From: Jacaranda mimosifolia
Taxonomy: Eukaryota; Streptophyta; Magnoliopsida; Lamiales; Bignoniaceae
NCBI GenBank assembly: GCA_018894105.1
Contig: CM032128.1
Location: 23,417,001 to 23,481,000, forward strand
Length of the DNA stretch: 64,000 bases
Reading direction: 5' to 3'
The notes under the pieces are model-generated. The model had not been told where the DNA came from, did no database searches, and saw only the letters and a list, made by a program, of their open reading frames with translations. A program made the position numbers and the translations under genes. Every line of letters starts with the position of its first letter. Position 1 is the first letter of the stretch. Positions 11,770-25,761 of the stretch are shown one piece after another.

Positions 11770-14570
11770 TGTAACACCCCTAATTATTTCATTATTTATG
11801 TTAATTATTATTTTGTGAATTATGTTAATTGATATTTTATTTATTCTTGATTTATGAATTTTTATTTAATTTAATTAATTTATAAAGTTTTGGGTGTCAG
11901 AATTACAATTTTGAATAGTTGAATTAACACTTTTTGAGATTTAAGGGGTTTGCATAGAAGAACCATAGTCAACAGGGGCTAAGGAGCAATTTTTAGGAAT
12001 TGCAAGGATTTAATTGAGGAGTGCTCAATATTCTTGGGGTTAAATTGAAAAATCTAAAACTTCAATTTTAAATTGTCTAGCAAATTGCATTTTTTCCTCA
12101 TTTTTCATCTTTCAATTCCTCCTTCTTTCCTCCTTCACCCGCAACCATCACTCCGGCGAGCTTGCAACAGGTAACCTTCTTTCACCAACCTAAACCCATC
12201 AAAACACTCCCCACACCTCCGACCACACCTTGCACCCACATGTACCACCCCAAGCCACCGAGTTAACCCATTTTCTAGCGAACCCATTTTTTTCCTCTGG
12301 CGCGGTTGGTGGCGTTTTTCGATGGGTGGCGTTGAGAGGGTGATCTAGGTGTTGTAGTTGGTAGACTAGGATGCAAGGATTACGTTCGAGGCATTGCGTG
12401 GTGGTTTAGGAAGGCGAACGGTGGTGGAGAAGCAAGTTACAATCATGGCGGTGAGAGGTGGAGTTTGGCTTTGTGATGGGTGTTTGAGGCCTGTAAAAGC
12501 TTCCAAACCAAAATTTGAGTGAAGATTTGGACTCAAGAGGAGAAAAGGCGAAGAACGGTGGTAGTTTAGCAACTTTCCAGTGGCGGCGGGAGGACAGTTT
12601 TCTCCTCTCAACGCGATGATCACAGCCGTGTGATTGGTTCGTGAATCCGAGGTCTCGTTGAGTGGTTCGTGGTAAATGATTGGAAGAAAAAAGCCTTGTT
12701 GTATATATACATATATATATGCATATGTTGTACCTTTCTATTACGCTTGTATCCATGCCAAGAATAGGAATTTGGCAGGAATGATATGCCTATATATATG
12801 TGTCGATTCCCATGCTAAGGAATATAAAATTGTGAACCCAAACTTATCATGCAAAATGCCAAAATTTGATTTAATAATGGTATGAAGTGATATTTGATTA
12901 GGGTTAATTATGTAAGGAATTAAATCATAATTGTGTGGTTTAGGATGATGATATGGCATGACTATGACCTTGTAAATAAAGAATGAGAGATCATATTATT
13001 TTGGAATCAATATGGACCATCGTGGTTAAATCTAGTAATGTTGATTTATTGGAGAAATTGGTAAAGGCTATTAAATCTCTATCATTGTGTTAGTAGATAA
13101 GTTAATGACATTAGAATGCTTGTGATACAATTTCTAGAAATCTATCAGGGCTAAACGAGAAATTTGACTATGAAATATTATTTTAAATAGGTGACGACGA
13201 CGTAGGTCCCGCAGAGCAGTAGGCGGCGACAACTTCTTTTTGGGATATTAGAGATGAGGTCTGCCAATCTGGAACCTTTCCTAACTATCTATTATTTATG
13301 ATAAGCCCCTGTGTGGGTTCTGTTTTGTACCCTACTCTGTTTGTTTGAAATCTGAATTGCGTTTGCAATCCGATTTGTTATTCGTTATCTGATCTAAACA
13401 CCCCTGTGAGGGTTAGCTTTGATACTGATTCTATTTTTTGATTGTTCTAGTACCCAGAACTTTCTTTACATTGTCAAAATTCTGTCCCTTGACCCTGCAG
13501 CCTTGTCGGCTGTCCCCATATAACTTGCTAGCTTCTTACAAGTTTGTTATTTGCTAAAGGGATCGTTTCGATCTATTGTCCTGTTCTGTTACATTGTTGC
13601 CTTATGTTATGAACCCTAAACGGCCTTGCCGGCCAATGTACATTATTGATTCAACTACGTATTTGTCATTATCATACTAAATGTTTAAAGGTGCAACTTA
13701 TATCTATTGGCATTACATTATACTAACCCATGGGACGCCATGGCCAGATATCACCCGGAGGGACGCCACGGGAGGGGGGGATTTAGGCCCTGGGCTAGGT
13801 CCGAAAAAATGACCGATCGGAACGGACCGACGGTGACAGGTCTTCCGACTAGTACCTACTTACGATCCTGACTTACAGGTAGTTGAGGTAGCAAACTATG
13901 AGCGGCAGGATCCGGCATGCAGTAGACCATGCCATACAACAAGTTGTTACACCAAGTTGAGTGCTCGAGCAACTGAGTGATAAGGAAATTCACGTTTAAA
14001 CGGTACTGATGCCCGGTACTCGCAATTATGATTTGATCTAGGAGTGATAAGGATGGAATGACCAACAGCCTATTAAATTTGATTACATATGTATTATGTA
14101 TGTTGTTGATTCATACCAACTTTCTTTATGTTATCAAATTGTTCATCGATGGTCGTACCTTTTTAACTTTTTTTTAAATCTTATCCTCCTCTTTTCCCTC
14201 ACTAAGTCCCTATCCTCCCTTGTTATTTGATTTCTTTCAAACAGATAAAGATGGTGAACGAGGTCTTCAGGCTTGAATGTATTTTGAAATGTACTAGACT
14301 CTTGGTTGTGTATATAGGTTTCCATGTATGCTTAGTTGATTTTGAGATGTTGTGATAGGTCATGAATGATCATGAAGGCCTAAACTTGTATATATTTTGA
14401 TAATGTTATGTATTTTGTTATTTTGTCAGAACGTGTTAAGTTAAAGTACTATGCCTTTCTTTAAGGATTTGAAGAGGAACTTTATGGGCCTATTGCTTGC
14501 TATGAGCGAAATACTGAGATTGAATTGGTAGTACCTCAGCTTAGGTGTCGTCCTGAAAAGGGGTGCTATA
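11770..14570 (+). mobile_element. solo LTR (2.80 kb) with perfect TSD
   Basis: Begins TGTAACACCCC and ends GGGGTGCTATA (inverted ends, final CA mutated to TA). Flanks are GTTGA at 11765-11769 and GTTGA at 14571-14575, a perfect 5-bp target-site duplication. There is no internal region, so this is a solo LTR made by LTR-LTR recombination. It shares many blocks with 22746-25673: the 'cccagaa.tttctttacattgtca' block near 13450, the ggagggacgccacggg block near 13758, and the block from tacgatcctgacttacagg to ccatgccata near 13860-13935. Small open frames at 12366-12959 are not recognisable proteins. Confidence 0.92.
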
Positions 14571-14575
14571 GTTGA

Positions 14576-15189
14576 TTTTTATTTTGAAAAATAACTTATT
14601 TTAAAAAAATTATAAAACCATGGACTTATTTTGCAAATTAAAATATTTTATATTTAATATGTTGGTGGATATTAGTTTGTAATTTACAAAATAAATTCAT
14701 ATTAAGCACAATTTTATATTTGAAAAATATTATTTATTTCTCAATTTACAAAAAATAAATAAATAAATAAATAAAGTTTGCTTTTGAAATCTTATTATCA
14801 TGGAAGAAATAATTTTCATATAAAAAATTTATATGTTTTAGATAAATATTGTATAAAAGAATATTATAAAAATAAATTTAATTGTGCAAATAATTTAGAA
14901 TTTTGTTAGAAACTTGATTCTATGAATCAAGTCTTAGTGATATATACATATTTGTTAATTAAGCTTATTGGTATATCAATCTCAATATTTCTAATCTTAG
15001 GATTATTAATCACACCAAGAAGGATGAGATACATAATTCCGACATTGTAGGATAAAATACTGAACTATTTATTAATCATGGGCTTTAATTGTGATAATCA
15101 AATAATTATTACGCTAGATTATACATCTATCCTACACAATCCTACCAAGCAAACGAGCCCTAAGTTGACTGCTAATCCCATGACCCATG
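14576..15189. other. AT-rich stretch without recognised features
   Basis: Contains an (AAAT)n microsatellite at 14752-14774 and otherwise unremarkable AT-rich DNA. No terminal repeats or coding similarity were seen. Confidence 0.5.
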
Positions 15190-17860
15190 ATCTTTTTTTT
15201 TTTCCCCTATCCTTATAATACTCACGCTTATCCTTCACCTATTTTGTCATCCAATAGGTATAACAATCGGTTCTTCTGACCTAAAGTACTTGTCAGTCTT
15301 AAACTTACCCAAATACCTCATTTGTGTTTCATTAATACCCAAATGAGGTTTACTAATACAACATAATCCTCAAGAAATTTTCTTTTTCTATCCATAGATG
15401 GTGTATTTGTTTCATTAAATTAATTACCATAGCGACAAGTCCTATGTCATGGGACAGATAATTTGTTCGTATGACTTAAGATTTTCCAATGTATATGAGG
15501 TCAATCTCTCATGAACAAATGTCCTTTTCAAGGCATAAGTGTATATGACATTTCCATAAGTTTCCCAAAGAAAGGTAAGAATAGTGCCAAGATTAATTCT
15601 CCTTTTACATCTCGAAACTCCCTTACACCTCTATTTACTCAGGTCATCAATTCTTTTGAGTTATTTCATCCAATGGATTTACAACCTTGGGAAAAACGAA
15701 CAACACTAATTGACAACACCTAAGAAACTTTTGTACTTTTGATGCGTTTTTTGGCCCTATTTAATTGTCTATAGCCTTAATTTGGATAGGAACAATTCCT
15801 AAATGTTTGTGAAACCAAGTACAGATGAAATATGGCTCATACCTCAATTCCAAGTGTATTTAAGGTCCATAATAAGATAACGATATATCAATTCTAAACA
15901 ATTCGGACAATTCTCTATGTATCATATTTATAAATAACATGAGAACTTGGATCATACCTAATAGCATCATCTCAATTCATAATATACATAATCCCTATTG
16001 CAAGTAGAGGGTGGCTCTCGATACATATATTCCTTAAATTACCAATTAATAGTATCCCCCTATTGGTCCGATTTTTAAATAACCCAAAAACTAGAGACAA
16101 GTCAGATAACTTATGTGGAAAAAGGTGTTCTAATTCCCAACTCGATGAAGTTTACCGTACTCTTATTATTATTCTTTTTGTCTCTACTAATAATGTCATT
16201 CCTAAAAGAAAAGTAGTGTACTTAATTCCTTTGTTTGTCAAGTTAGCTCGATAACCAAATTCCCTCGTATTCCTTAATCCATGCCTCTATTTTCTACTTA
16301 TCTGATCCTCTCCTAGTATTCACAAGGGGCGGGCGGTGAAACTCTAAAAATTTTCTTGAGATTGTTTTTCCTAGGGTCTTTCATTATGCTTTTGGACTTA
16401 TCAACTTAAGTCGTAAGTTTTGCTATTCAAGTGCAACACAAGTTATATCACACGCCCTTCTGCCTTCAGATCTATTAACATGGTGGAGTGAGGTCTGGTA
16501 TTATCTCCAATTCTTTCTATAAGACATTTATAATTGGAATGTCTCCATCACGATCTTCAGGCTTGCTAGCTCAGTTGATTGGTGACCGTCTGCTAGGACT
16601 TGATCTACATATGATAGCATCCACGCTTTAGGATTTTCTAGTAATGTTGTCTCTCGCCATATTATGATCTCAACCTTGTCGGACGAGTTCGACTTCATCT
16701 AGCCCATAGATTTCTTATTAATTATTAATAATATCAAGATGACAACTTTCTTCCAAAAAATATAGGATATCTAAATGTAAGCCAAGATTCCCTATAACTT
16801 AAATCAGTATATGCGATATACAATACAATTTTATTTACTTACAAGCCCCACATACAATTCTATCAATGCATATATATATAAGTTAGTTCAGTTCTCAAGA
16901 ATATTTAGACTGTCAATCGATCTAGCTAATGTTTGATTCATGATGGGCAAAACTTACTAAGTCTAGCATGTTATCATTAGAACCAAATATTCTATCATAC
17001 TCTATATGCTGCATAACTAAAATTAGTTATTCTTATAGCCAGCGCTATACTATTTTCCACGAGTTCACAATATGATTTCTTAGAACCTCATGTCCTACAG
17101 ACAATCTCCCCTTTGTTTCCCCATCCGTTATCATTCTACAGTCATACTAATCAACCTTCATTATCATCATAGTAATTCCTCTCAACTTTCAATAATGCAT
17201 TACAAGCATCATATCATATAGCTAATATCACACTTTTCTCCTTACATTTAGAATGTTGGTCCTAATAGATTTCATCTCAGATGCTATTTCCTCCACTTCA
17301 ACCTAATGTCTTCTTAGTTACTCGAATCATCTTCACTAGCCATACAACCTTTTTCCAAAGTAACTATGCCACCTAAATCTCAACATATTCATGCGCCAAA
17401 TACTATTCATCCCAAGAGAATCATTCACTTCCCAAATATGTTTCCTCTTGAAGCAATCCTCTACTCGTAGATCCAACTTCCATGAATATTACTTGTACAA
17501 TATTGATTTCCAAAATAACTCTTCACCCACTGAATACATTTCTTCCCAAAAGAGTCCTATGCTTATCAAATTCAACCTTCACAGATATTATTCACATAAT
17601 ACTATAATTGCAAACAATATCATCATTTCCAATAATTATAAGATCATATGCCCGATACACTAGAAGTAAGAGCTTATACACTAGTTGGCCAACCTAGTCA
17701 AAATCATTCACTTTCTTAATGTCGAGCATTATCTCAAAAGTTCATATCGTATTCAACTCCACAATCAAACTCAATCTCCATTAACCTAAAATTCCATATT
17801 CTAAGGATTATATCCTAGTGTAACTTAAGTTTTCCTTAACCTAAGCTCTGATATCACCTC
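15190..17860 (-). mobile_element. internal region of large-LTR retrotransposon, copy C
   Basis: Colinear with 5090-7958: shared words from 'cttatccttcaccta' near 15229 through 'acttgtcagtcttaaactta' near 15289 to the primer-binding site. It carries a small insertion near 15310-15345 (atacccaaatgagg duplicated) relative to copy A and lacks copy A's 265-bp duplication. The PBS is gctctgatatca on the plus strand at 17845-17856 (TGATATCAGAGC on the minus strand, one mismatch to the initiator tRNA-Met site). Open frames are short and carry no recognised domain. Confidence 0.65.
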
Positions 17861-20800
17861 TATATTGCCCCATTCTAGTTTAACTCTTTCACGCCACAAG
17901 TAAATTCCACAAAGTAATATTTTCACAACAGTTGATCATTAACACCACAAATCTATACGTACATAATATTTACACCAAAAAGTAGTTGAATTCAAACTTA
18001 ACACTTACTAATGATCAACAGACTCATACTATGACTAAATTCCACAAGGGAGCAAAACCGCGTCAACAAATCAAGCTACTAGCATTACATTACCCCTGAT
18101 ACATAACATTTACAATCAGGCAACATGTAACTTAGCAAACTCTAGTTTACATAAATAATAAAAAAAAACCTATGTAACTAGTTACGCATGCCATCAGAAT
18201 CGAACATGATTCAAACTTAACATACTTTTGTTTACATAACAAGTCACATAACCTGTACAACTGGCTACTATCCCATAAAATCATTTACACTATAACTAGC
18301 ATGAGGCAGCATCAGTTTCCTTTTAGTCCCTAACTAGGAAAAAAAATTAAGATCAAGTCTAAATGACTTAGTGAGGTGAACAACAATTAATTTACATATA
18401 AATATATCAAATAAGAAGAGAATAGCTAAGATTCTTTGAAAGAAATCAAAATAAACAAAGGTACTCGTAAAACGCTCACATAAAGCCAAGTACATAACAA
18501 CATGAATTGGTTTTGATAGATCCAAATATCAAAGGTTCAAGAATGAATCAATGATATGCGATAAATGATTAACATCTTATTAGGAGTTGTTAGTGTTTTC
18601 TAACCTTATGTCTCCATAGATCATTATGAAACAAATCCTTTATCCATTCAAATTTTGAGTAGTCAACTTGGACAATCAATCAATATGGAATTGTTGACCT
18701 CATATAGATCCCTCACTAACAAACAGCTAACCTTCAACTATCTGTGAGGCAGGATCAGTAGCAGATACCAATCGAGAGACCCCACCGTTGATCCATACAG
18801 CCTAATCGTATTTTCGATCTTAATCTCAGGCCAAACTTATCATGGCATCCCTTCATGTCTAAACTCCCCGAGGGCATTCCCATTAGTCTCATTAACAATT
18901 AAGTCCGATAGCAATATCAATTTTCAAATAAATTATGTTATGATTAATAATAACTAAAGCAATGAGTCCTGGATATGATAATAAATCGATCAGGAAGACC
19001 GTCTCAAGTAACAATAAAACATAACAATGACTCAAGCATGTCAGCACAATATCATGTGATGTCAAAATCAAGTGAGTCAACTAGAGCAAAACGGCATAGG
19101 AAGTTCGACAGAAAGACTTGAAATGACACTAGTAGGCTGAAAACAAGAGTACGATCAGTTAAATAATTTCAATTACAATTCACAGAGGATCAAATAAGGT
19201 GGAAGGTCAATTTCAAGCGCATATAACAATATCACGATCAAACAGATAGGTCAAGAAACAAAAATCTTATTAAAGCTTATAATACACATAATATATCCTT
19301 TCCCCAACAAGAAAGATAATATTAAGTATAATCTCACCTCATATCTAGCATCCACGCTAGAAACCTTCTATTGGTCGGGAATGCACGGATTCTTGTCAAA
19401 TTTCAATCAGAATGTGAAATAAACATCAATAGTATGGTTTAACATTTACTAACAATGATTACGGCTGTTTACGCATTCTAATTATGCTAGTCCGTTTATT
19501 CCCTCGATGACCCTTCTATCTCAATTTTCATACCAAAGTATTTAGATTTATAGTCTATTTTTCTATATCATCTAATTCATATTACTATATTCGCTACACA
19601 TCTAGCTCATTTACATGATTAAAGGTTTTATTCCGAACTTAATTTACCTTTTGTTTCCTTAAGCTTGCCGATTCAGTCAAACATCATCAATTAAACACTT
19701 TATCAGTTTCATGTTAATGTTTCACTTCCATTACTAGCATTTAAATTAATGTTCTTAGTCTATAACTAATAAATTTAGTTCATATCTACAAACTTAGTAT
19801 ATATTTCTATGATAATTAATTCTTATTTTCAATCTATATTTCTAAATTCTTAAATGTGTCAATTAGCTTAATTGATAGTATTTAGCCCCTAATTAATGAT
19901 CCAAGTCCACATATCCCTTTATAACTAAAATCATATCTAATCATTTTGATCCATAATCAAGATCCAGTCCAACTAACTTAAATTTACATAGAAAACCAAC
20001 TTAAAATTTAAGAGAATTAAATCAGGGAACATTTAATCATTTAAACGAGATTTTACTAAATTAACTGAGTTTGGGGTCAATTCACAGCCCAAAACTAGTT
20101 CGCATGCACTCAGATCGCCGCCCTAAAATTTTGTGCTCAAGCCCGCCGGAGCGCCGCCAACTATCGTCACCAAAATTGGTCTCCGCTACCCCGAAACTAA
20201 TGTATTTCCTCATGCTAAGCAAAAGTCCTCTTTCAATTTTCTGCTTTGCCAACGAATCACTGGTCAATTATAGAGAGAAGCTCACAGCGTCGCCACCCAC
20301 CATCGCGTGTTTCCACTTCAATTCTACTCGCTCTGGTGGTTTGTTTCCACAATTGAAGGTATTGACATGTTCCTCTAGTTGAGCCTGTCACAACAAACCT
20401 CTTGGCCATGAGCTTCAGTAGCCATCCTATGCCTGTCACCTCTGCCGCTTGCTTCGTTTGGCCGCCAATTTCCAATTTTCTGTCGGTCATTTCACAGTGA
20501 ATTTGGTACCACTGTTTTCTTCTCATCATGGGGAAGGTGATGGTCAATTTATTTTTTTAGCTTTGGTCCCAAATGGCTAAGGTGTGGTGGAGGAAAGGAA
20601 TTAGGCTCACTAGTGAAAATTAGATAAAATGGAGGCGGGCTTTTTATAATATTATACTTTTTCAAAATTACAATCTGGCCACAAACCTTCTTCATTAGTT
20701 GCAATTTAGTCCAAGAACTCTTCCACTGCTTGCATTTCAGTTCACCAACTTTTAAGTACCTCACGTTCGCCCCCGTCGTATCTGTTGGTCCCTCAAACTT

Positions 20801-21055
20801 TTCTCTTTTTACACATTGGCCCCAGCTTATAAGTTTTCAATTTTGCAATTATATTCGATTTTTATTTAATTTTCGGTCTGCGTAATTTTCCAGCATCACA
20901 TTAAGGTCCTAATTAACTAATGCATGGTTTACCTAGGACTGTTTCGTATTTAACATTATAATCACTATATTTCATTTTTATTGGCTCTCAACACTGGAAC
21001 CCAGTTTGTTAAATTTCGATTTCTTTTAAAATCCGTACTTGCGGATTGGAGCGTT
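17861..21055 (-). mobile_element. large LTR (3.20 kb), copy C
   Basis: Begins beside the PBS with the diverged edge TATATTGCCCC and ends with GCGGATTGGAGCGTTA, matching the edge of copy A (GTGGATTGGGATGTTA). Similar along its whole length to 7959-11213, including the conserved core at 18600-18900 and the block at 20071-20560. Unlike copy A, no polypurine tract follows on the right; unrelated AT-rich DNA begins at 21056. Open frames at 20071-20547 on both strands lie in the GC-richer part of the LTR and are not recognisable proteins. Confidence 0.8.
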
Positions 21056-22740
21056 AGTATATATATTAGATTAAAGAGAAAGTAACAACATTAAATAACA
21101 TATTTAATTAGAGTGTGAGGATATTTACCTAATTTAGAAAGGAAAATAAAATAAATATATATATGTGGTATAAAAAAGTTATTAAATTTTTTTATAGAAA
21201 ATAAATTATCAAATTGTTAACATAATTCCTCTAAAAATTAAATTAAAAAGAAATAAAGAGAAACACATCATTTTATATTGGTTTGGGTAATAAGTTTTAC
21301 AATTGATAAAAAAAAAAAAAAAAAAAAATAGAAGTATAGAATAATGGTAAGACCAGTGATGTAGAAATGATCAAGGGAAAATTAAATATAGACTGACAAA
21401 ATTCATGTATAAAACAAATATAAGATTGATCTTTTAATCTTTTGATGAGTTAAATTTATAGAATGAATTCTTTTTTGTAGGAGTACCTAATTTTATAAAA
21501 TTTATCCAATGAAAAAAAATTTATGATTACCAATATTTTAACAAATTTGATGAGATAAAAGTTTATTTTGCAACTTTTGGGGAAATAAAGCATAAAGTTT
21601 TAGTTATAACAGATAAATTGGTTATATTAAAACAAAATTAAAAAAATAAAATTAACAATATCAATGGTAAGTTTTACATAATTTAAAAAATAATATTCAA
21701 GAATTTCAAAATGTGATCAGAATTGCACAGTTATGGTCAAGCACCATTATGTTGTATTTATTAATATAGATTAACAATTACCCTTATTGAATTAATTAAT
21801 TTACTATGAAAATAATTATTATTCAATTATACTTTTATACATTTTTAACAGCACAGAATCCAACTCATTTGGTTTTCTTATGATTTTTTAAAAATTAATT
21901 TAAAACAATTTAAAATAATTTATTATTGTCGTATGTCAAGGATGCGTTGATTGATTAATAGCAAATATACTACATTTATGAACTTAATTTTAAAATTCTT
22001 TTTCACTTTGAGGATCTAATTTTAGATAATAAATTTTGAAGAAGCTCTTCAAATAAAACAAGTAAAGAAAATCATTTTTCTGAATGTAAATCATATTCCA
22101 TAATCCCTTAATAATAAGTCAAAACCAAATTGGGATATGGGATGTATAAAATATTTTAATTGCAAGTGTATTGGTAGTTTTATTAGTTAGTTCCAATTAA
22201 ATATTTTCTTTTCAATTTTATTAGTTGGTAGTAAAGCTACTGGGTCACCCTCTTTTCAATTTTAAGGAAACAAAAAAATCCATTATTTAACAAATGTTTT
22301 GGTGTTTATATGTTGAAGGAATTATTAAAGACACTGAGACTCTTCAAATTGTTAACATTTTGAATATATTATATAATTTTTATTGTTTTTTCGAAATATT
22401 GAATAAGGCATTTCTAATCTTTTTTAAAGAAAAAAAAAATGCATTAAGTATTACAAAATAGATTTTAACCATTTCAAAGCTCAATTAGTCTGATATATAT
22501 GTTTTAGAGATCGCATTATTCCAAATTAAATTTTACAAATCTTATTCCAATCTTTTAACTTTTTTCATGGTTTTTAACTATAATATAATCCTATTATTAT
22601 GTATATTTTACAAAAATCCCATGCTTTGACAAAGAGTTATAACTACAGTTACACGAAATATAAAAATATTTTTCACATTAAAAGGTTATTTAGTATATAT
22701 ACATCATGCATTTTGTTTTTAATGGATTTTATTTGATATC
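21056..22740. other. AT-rich stretch without recognised genes
   Basis: Very AT-rich. A poly(A) run lies at about 21309-21328. No domain, terminal repeat or RNA gene was seen. Confidence 0.5.
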
Positions 22741-22745
22741 ATTGT

Positions 22746-25673
22746 TGTAACATCCCCGGAAAAATCATATTATTATTAAAATTTTATTTAAAATTTAATT
22801 AATTCTCAAAGTTTTAGGAGTTAAAATACAAATAGAAAATACCCAATTGCACCATCATTTAAAGTTTTGGGGACCTAAATACAATTATTTTGGGCCAAAG
22901 AGAGGCACTAACAAGTCTTAGGGGTCAAAATAAGGCACTAAAATTCCTAAGGGACCTAATTGGAAAGAGAACAAAAGTAGAGGGGTTAATCTCTAATTAA
23001 CAAAAGTTGAATTTTATAAAAATAACATTTTCTCCTTTCTTCTTCATTTCACCCGCCTACCCTTCACCATTTCTCTCTCACTGGCGACCTCTCTCCGATG
23101 ACCAAGCAAATTTGGCATCAATCTTTTCCTCTCTGAACAAGGAACACAACCATACCAATATCACCCAAAACTAACCAGCAAGGCAGCCGAAAATCGAGCT
23201 CAAAGTAGCTGCCACAGCGGAGCACGGTGGGTTCACTATTCCGGTGGCTTTTTGCAGCAACCAAGAGGTGGGTTTTGACGGGCCCAGCTCAAGGAAGAAC
23301 ATGGTAGCTTCAAATTCCAGAATCGACCATCGGAGACGGCAGAATTAGAAAAAAAAGGACGACGGCATTTGTGGCGGGCTGGCAGTTTTCCAACAAATTG
23401 ACTGGCCAATTGATGTCTGATTCAAAATTTGGTTTTGGGTTATGTTAGAGCGCAGCAAAGCGCATAGTTTGGTGGTGTCGTAACCCAATCCCAGCAACAG
23501 CGCACTGTGGCGGCATGGCTATCCAGCGACAGCGATCCGGCAGCCAACCATCAGTCTCATCGTGACAAACGGAGTACATGCAGATTGGTATCATGCGATG
23601 GTTCGACCTCGAGTTCAATCGATTGGGTAAAATATAGATCAATCAAATAAGTTGATTCCTAATTTAATCTGAGTAAATCATTGGGTTGATTCCTGATGTA
23701 ATTCATGTCAATTGGTCGAAAGTTATGACTATTAAGTGAAATAGTGATATAAGAGTTTAGTGATAAGTGATGCATGGATCCAAATTCGATAATAAAATAT
23801 TAATATTTATCGATTGAGTTAATTGAAGCAGTTGAGAAGTTGAAATTGTGAGACGGGAGCAGGGCCTGAATATTTTGAATGCGTATGTTAAAATGAATTA
23901 GGGCTAAGTTTAAGTTGATTTGGCCGAAAATTATGATTTTTGACCAAATATGAGATATTCATGGACTATTATATGAATTTAGTGGGCCCAAATTTGTATT
24001 ATTATATGATATTTTTTGGTTAATTAAGATAACTGGCTATTACTTTGATTTGGGATAATGATATAAGGTTAATTAGGTAATTAGGAAATTGATTATATAT
24101 ATTGCTCAGAATGCTAAGAACCCTGTAACTGATAATAAATTAGCGGCATTATTAAGAGTGTTTCTTAATGATAGTTTCAAATGAATTTTTATACCGAATT
24201 AATTGGGTAGTTACTGATTTTAGACAGTTAATAGTAGGATTTTATTTATTGGAGGTTATTCAGGTTGAATGTGGGTTGATAAGTAAACTATTCTTTTGGT
24301 TAGGTGACGAGGGGTAGGAAACTGTAGACCAATAGACTGTAACCGCATTTCTAAGGCTTTTGAGGTGAGGGTCTGCCACTCGGTACTTTTGCATACCTGT
24401 TTGTTATCGAAATGAACCCCTGTGAAGGTTTCTGTTTAACTTGATTATGAAACTTATTAATTCTCGATTGTCGAATTTCGTGACTCGCCTGCATTCTTGA
24501 ATGTTATTATATGCTTGAGCCGTTCTAGTGCCCAGAAATTTCTTTACATTGTCAGATTTATGTCCCTTGTACCCCAGCCTTGCCAACTAACCCCATGTTC
24601 TTGATATTTGTGAAAGTAATATTTGAAATGGTCCGGTAGACCTATTTGTGTCAGAAGTTCTTCTAATTTGTTCATATACCTTGTTTATTGGAATATGCCT
24701 TGTCGGCTATTATTGGATAATGTTATGCCTTGTAAATTGCAAATCTTGCAAAGTTCCAAAATGTTCATGTGATTGCTTTAAAAGTTGAATTGATGTCTAT
24801 TGGCATTATATCATTCAACCCACGGGGATGCCCTTGGGAAGTTCAATCCGGAGGGACGCCATGGGAAGTTGGGCCCAAAGCTAGTCCGAAAAGACGATCG
24901 GGTGGAACGGACCAACGATGACAGATCTCCCGACTAGTACCAACCTACGATCCTGACTTACAAGTAGTTGGAGGTAGCAAACTGTGAGTGGCGGGATTGG
25001 GTATGCCATCGACCATGCCATAAAAACAAATTGTTACACACCGAGCCGTGTGCTCAAGCAAATGGAGAGATAAGGAGAATTTTTTCTTGTTCAGGTTAAA
25101 TGCTATTGTAAAGTTATCTTATATACATCAAGGAGCAATAAGGAAGGATGCCAACAGGTCAGCTAAATGTTTACATGTTTCATGTTTTTATGAGTGTAAA
25201 TTCAATTTTCGTCAATCATGAACTGATTATCTTATTTATTATCAATGACCTTGTTTATAGCCATTGAAATTCAACATTTTCCCTCTGTCTCTTGTTATGT
25301 ATTTTCCTCATTGAGTCCGTACGAGTCACCCTCTTTGCTATGCTTTATTCTTTGCCTAGACAAGTCCAAGTGAGAAGCAGAGACTCACGCTTTGGTTAGG
25401 TCATTTTGTAATAGATTAGGTGTTATGATTGTACATATAGTCTCCACCTAATTGAGACAGCTATTTAAGAGATGCTATGAGGATGTTTGTATGAAACCTA
25501 AGATACTTGGTGGTACATATTTCGCTCAATGAACTAACCTTTTAGGTTAGTGTGAGTTGTTTTCCCCTTGAGTTGGTTAAATTTTTTGATTTTCTAGTTA
25601 TTATTTGATTTATATTTCAAGCTTGAATTGGTGGCACCTCTGCTTAGGGATCATCTCGAGTAGGGGCACTACA
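22746..25673 (+). mobile_element. solo LTR (2.93 kb) with perfect TSD
   Basis: Begins TGTAACATCCCC and ends GGGGCACTACA, with ATTGT at 22741-22745 and ATTGT at 25674-25678, a perfect 5-bp TSD. It is the same family and orientation as 11770-14570. The conserved core is at 24815-25085 (ggagggacgccatggg, gactagtaccaacctacgat, acaagtagttggaggtagca). Its canonical TG...CA ends are better kept than those of the other copy. The interior has no retrotransposon coding sequence, so it is a solo LTR. The open frame at 23445-23642 is accidental. Confidence 0.92.
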
Positions 25674-25761
25674 ATTGTTTAATTATTTGAAATAATATAT
25701 TAAGAGAACAATAGTATTTCATTTGTTAAATATAAGAAACCATAAAATTCTACATCCAAAA

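Noticed and set aside
12366..12959. Overlapping open frames of 69-116 codons
   Set aside because: They lie inside the solo LTR 11770-14570, overlap each other on both strands and match no family.
20071..20547. Frames of 61-103 codons on both strands
   Set aside because: Part of the GC-richer segment of LTR copy C; the equivalent region in copy A does not preserve the frames.
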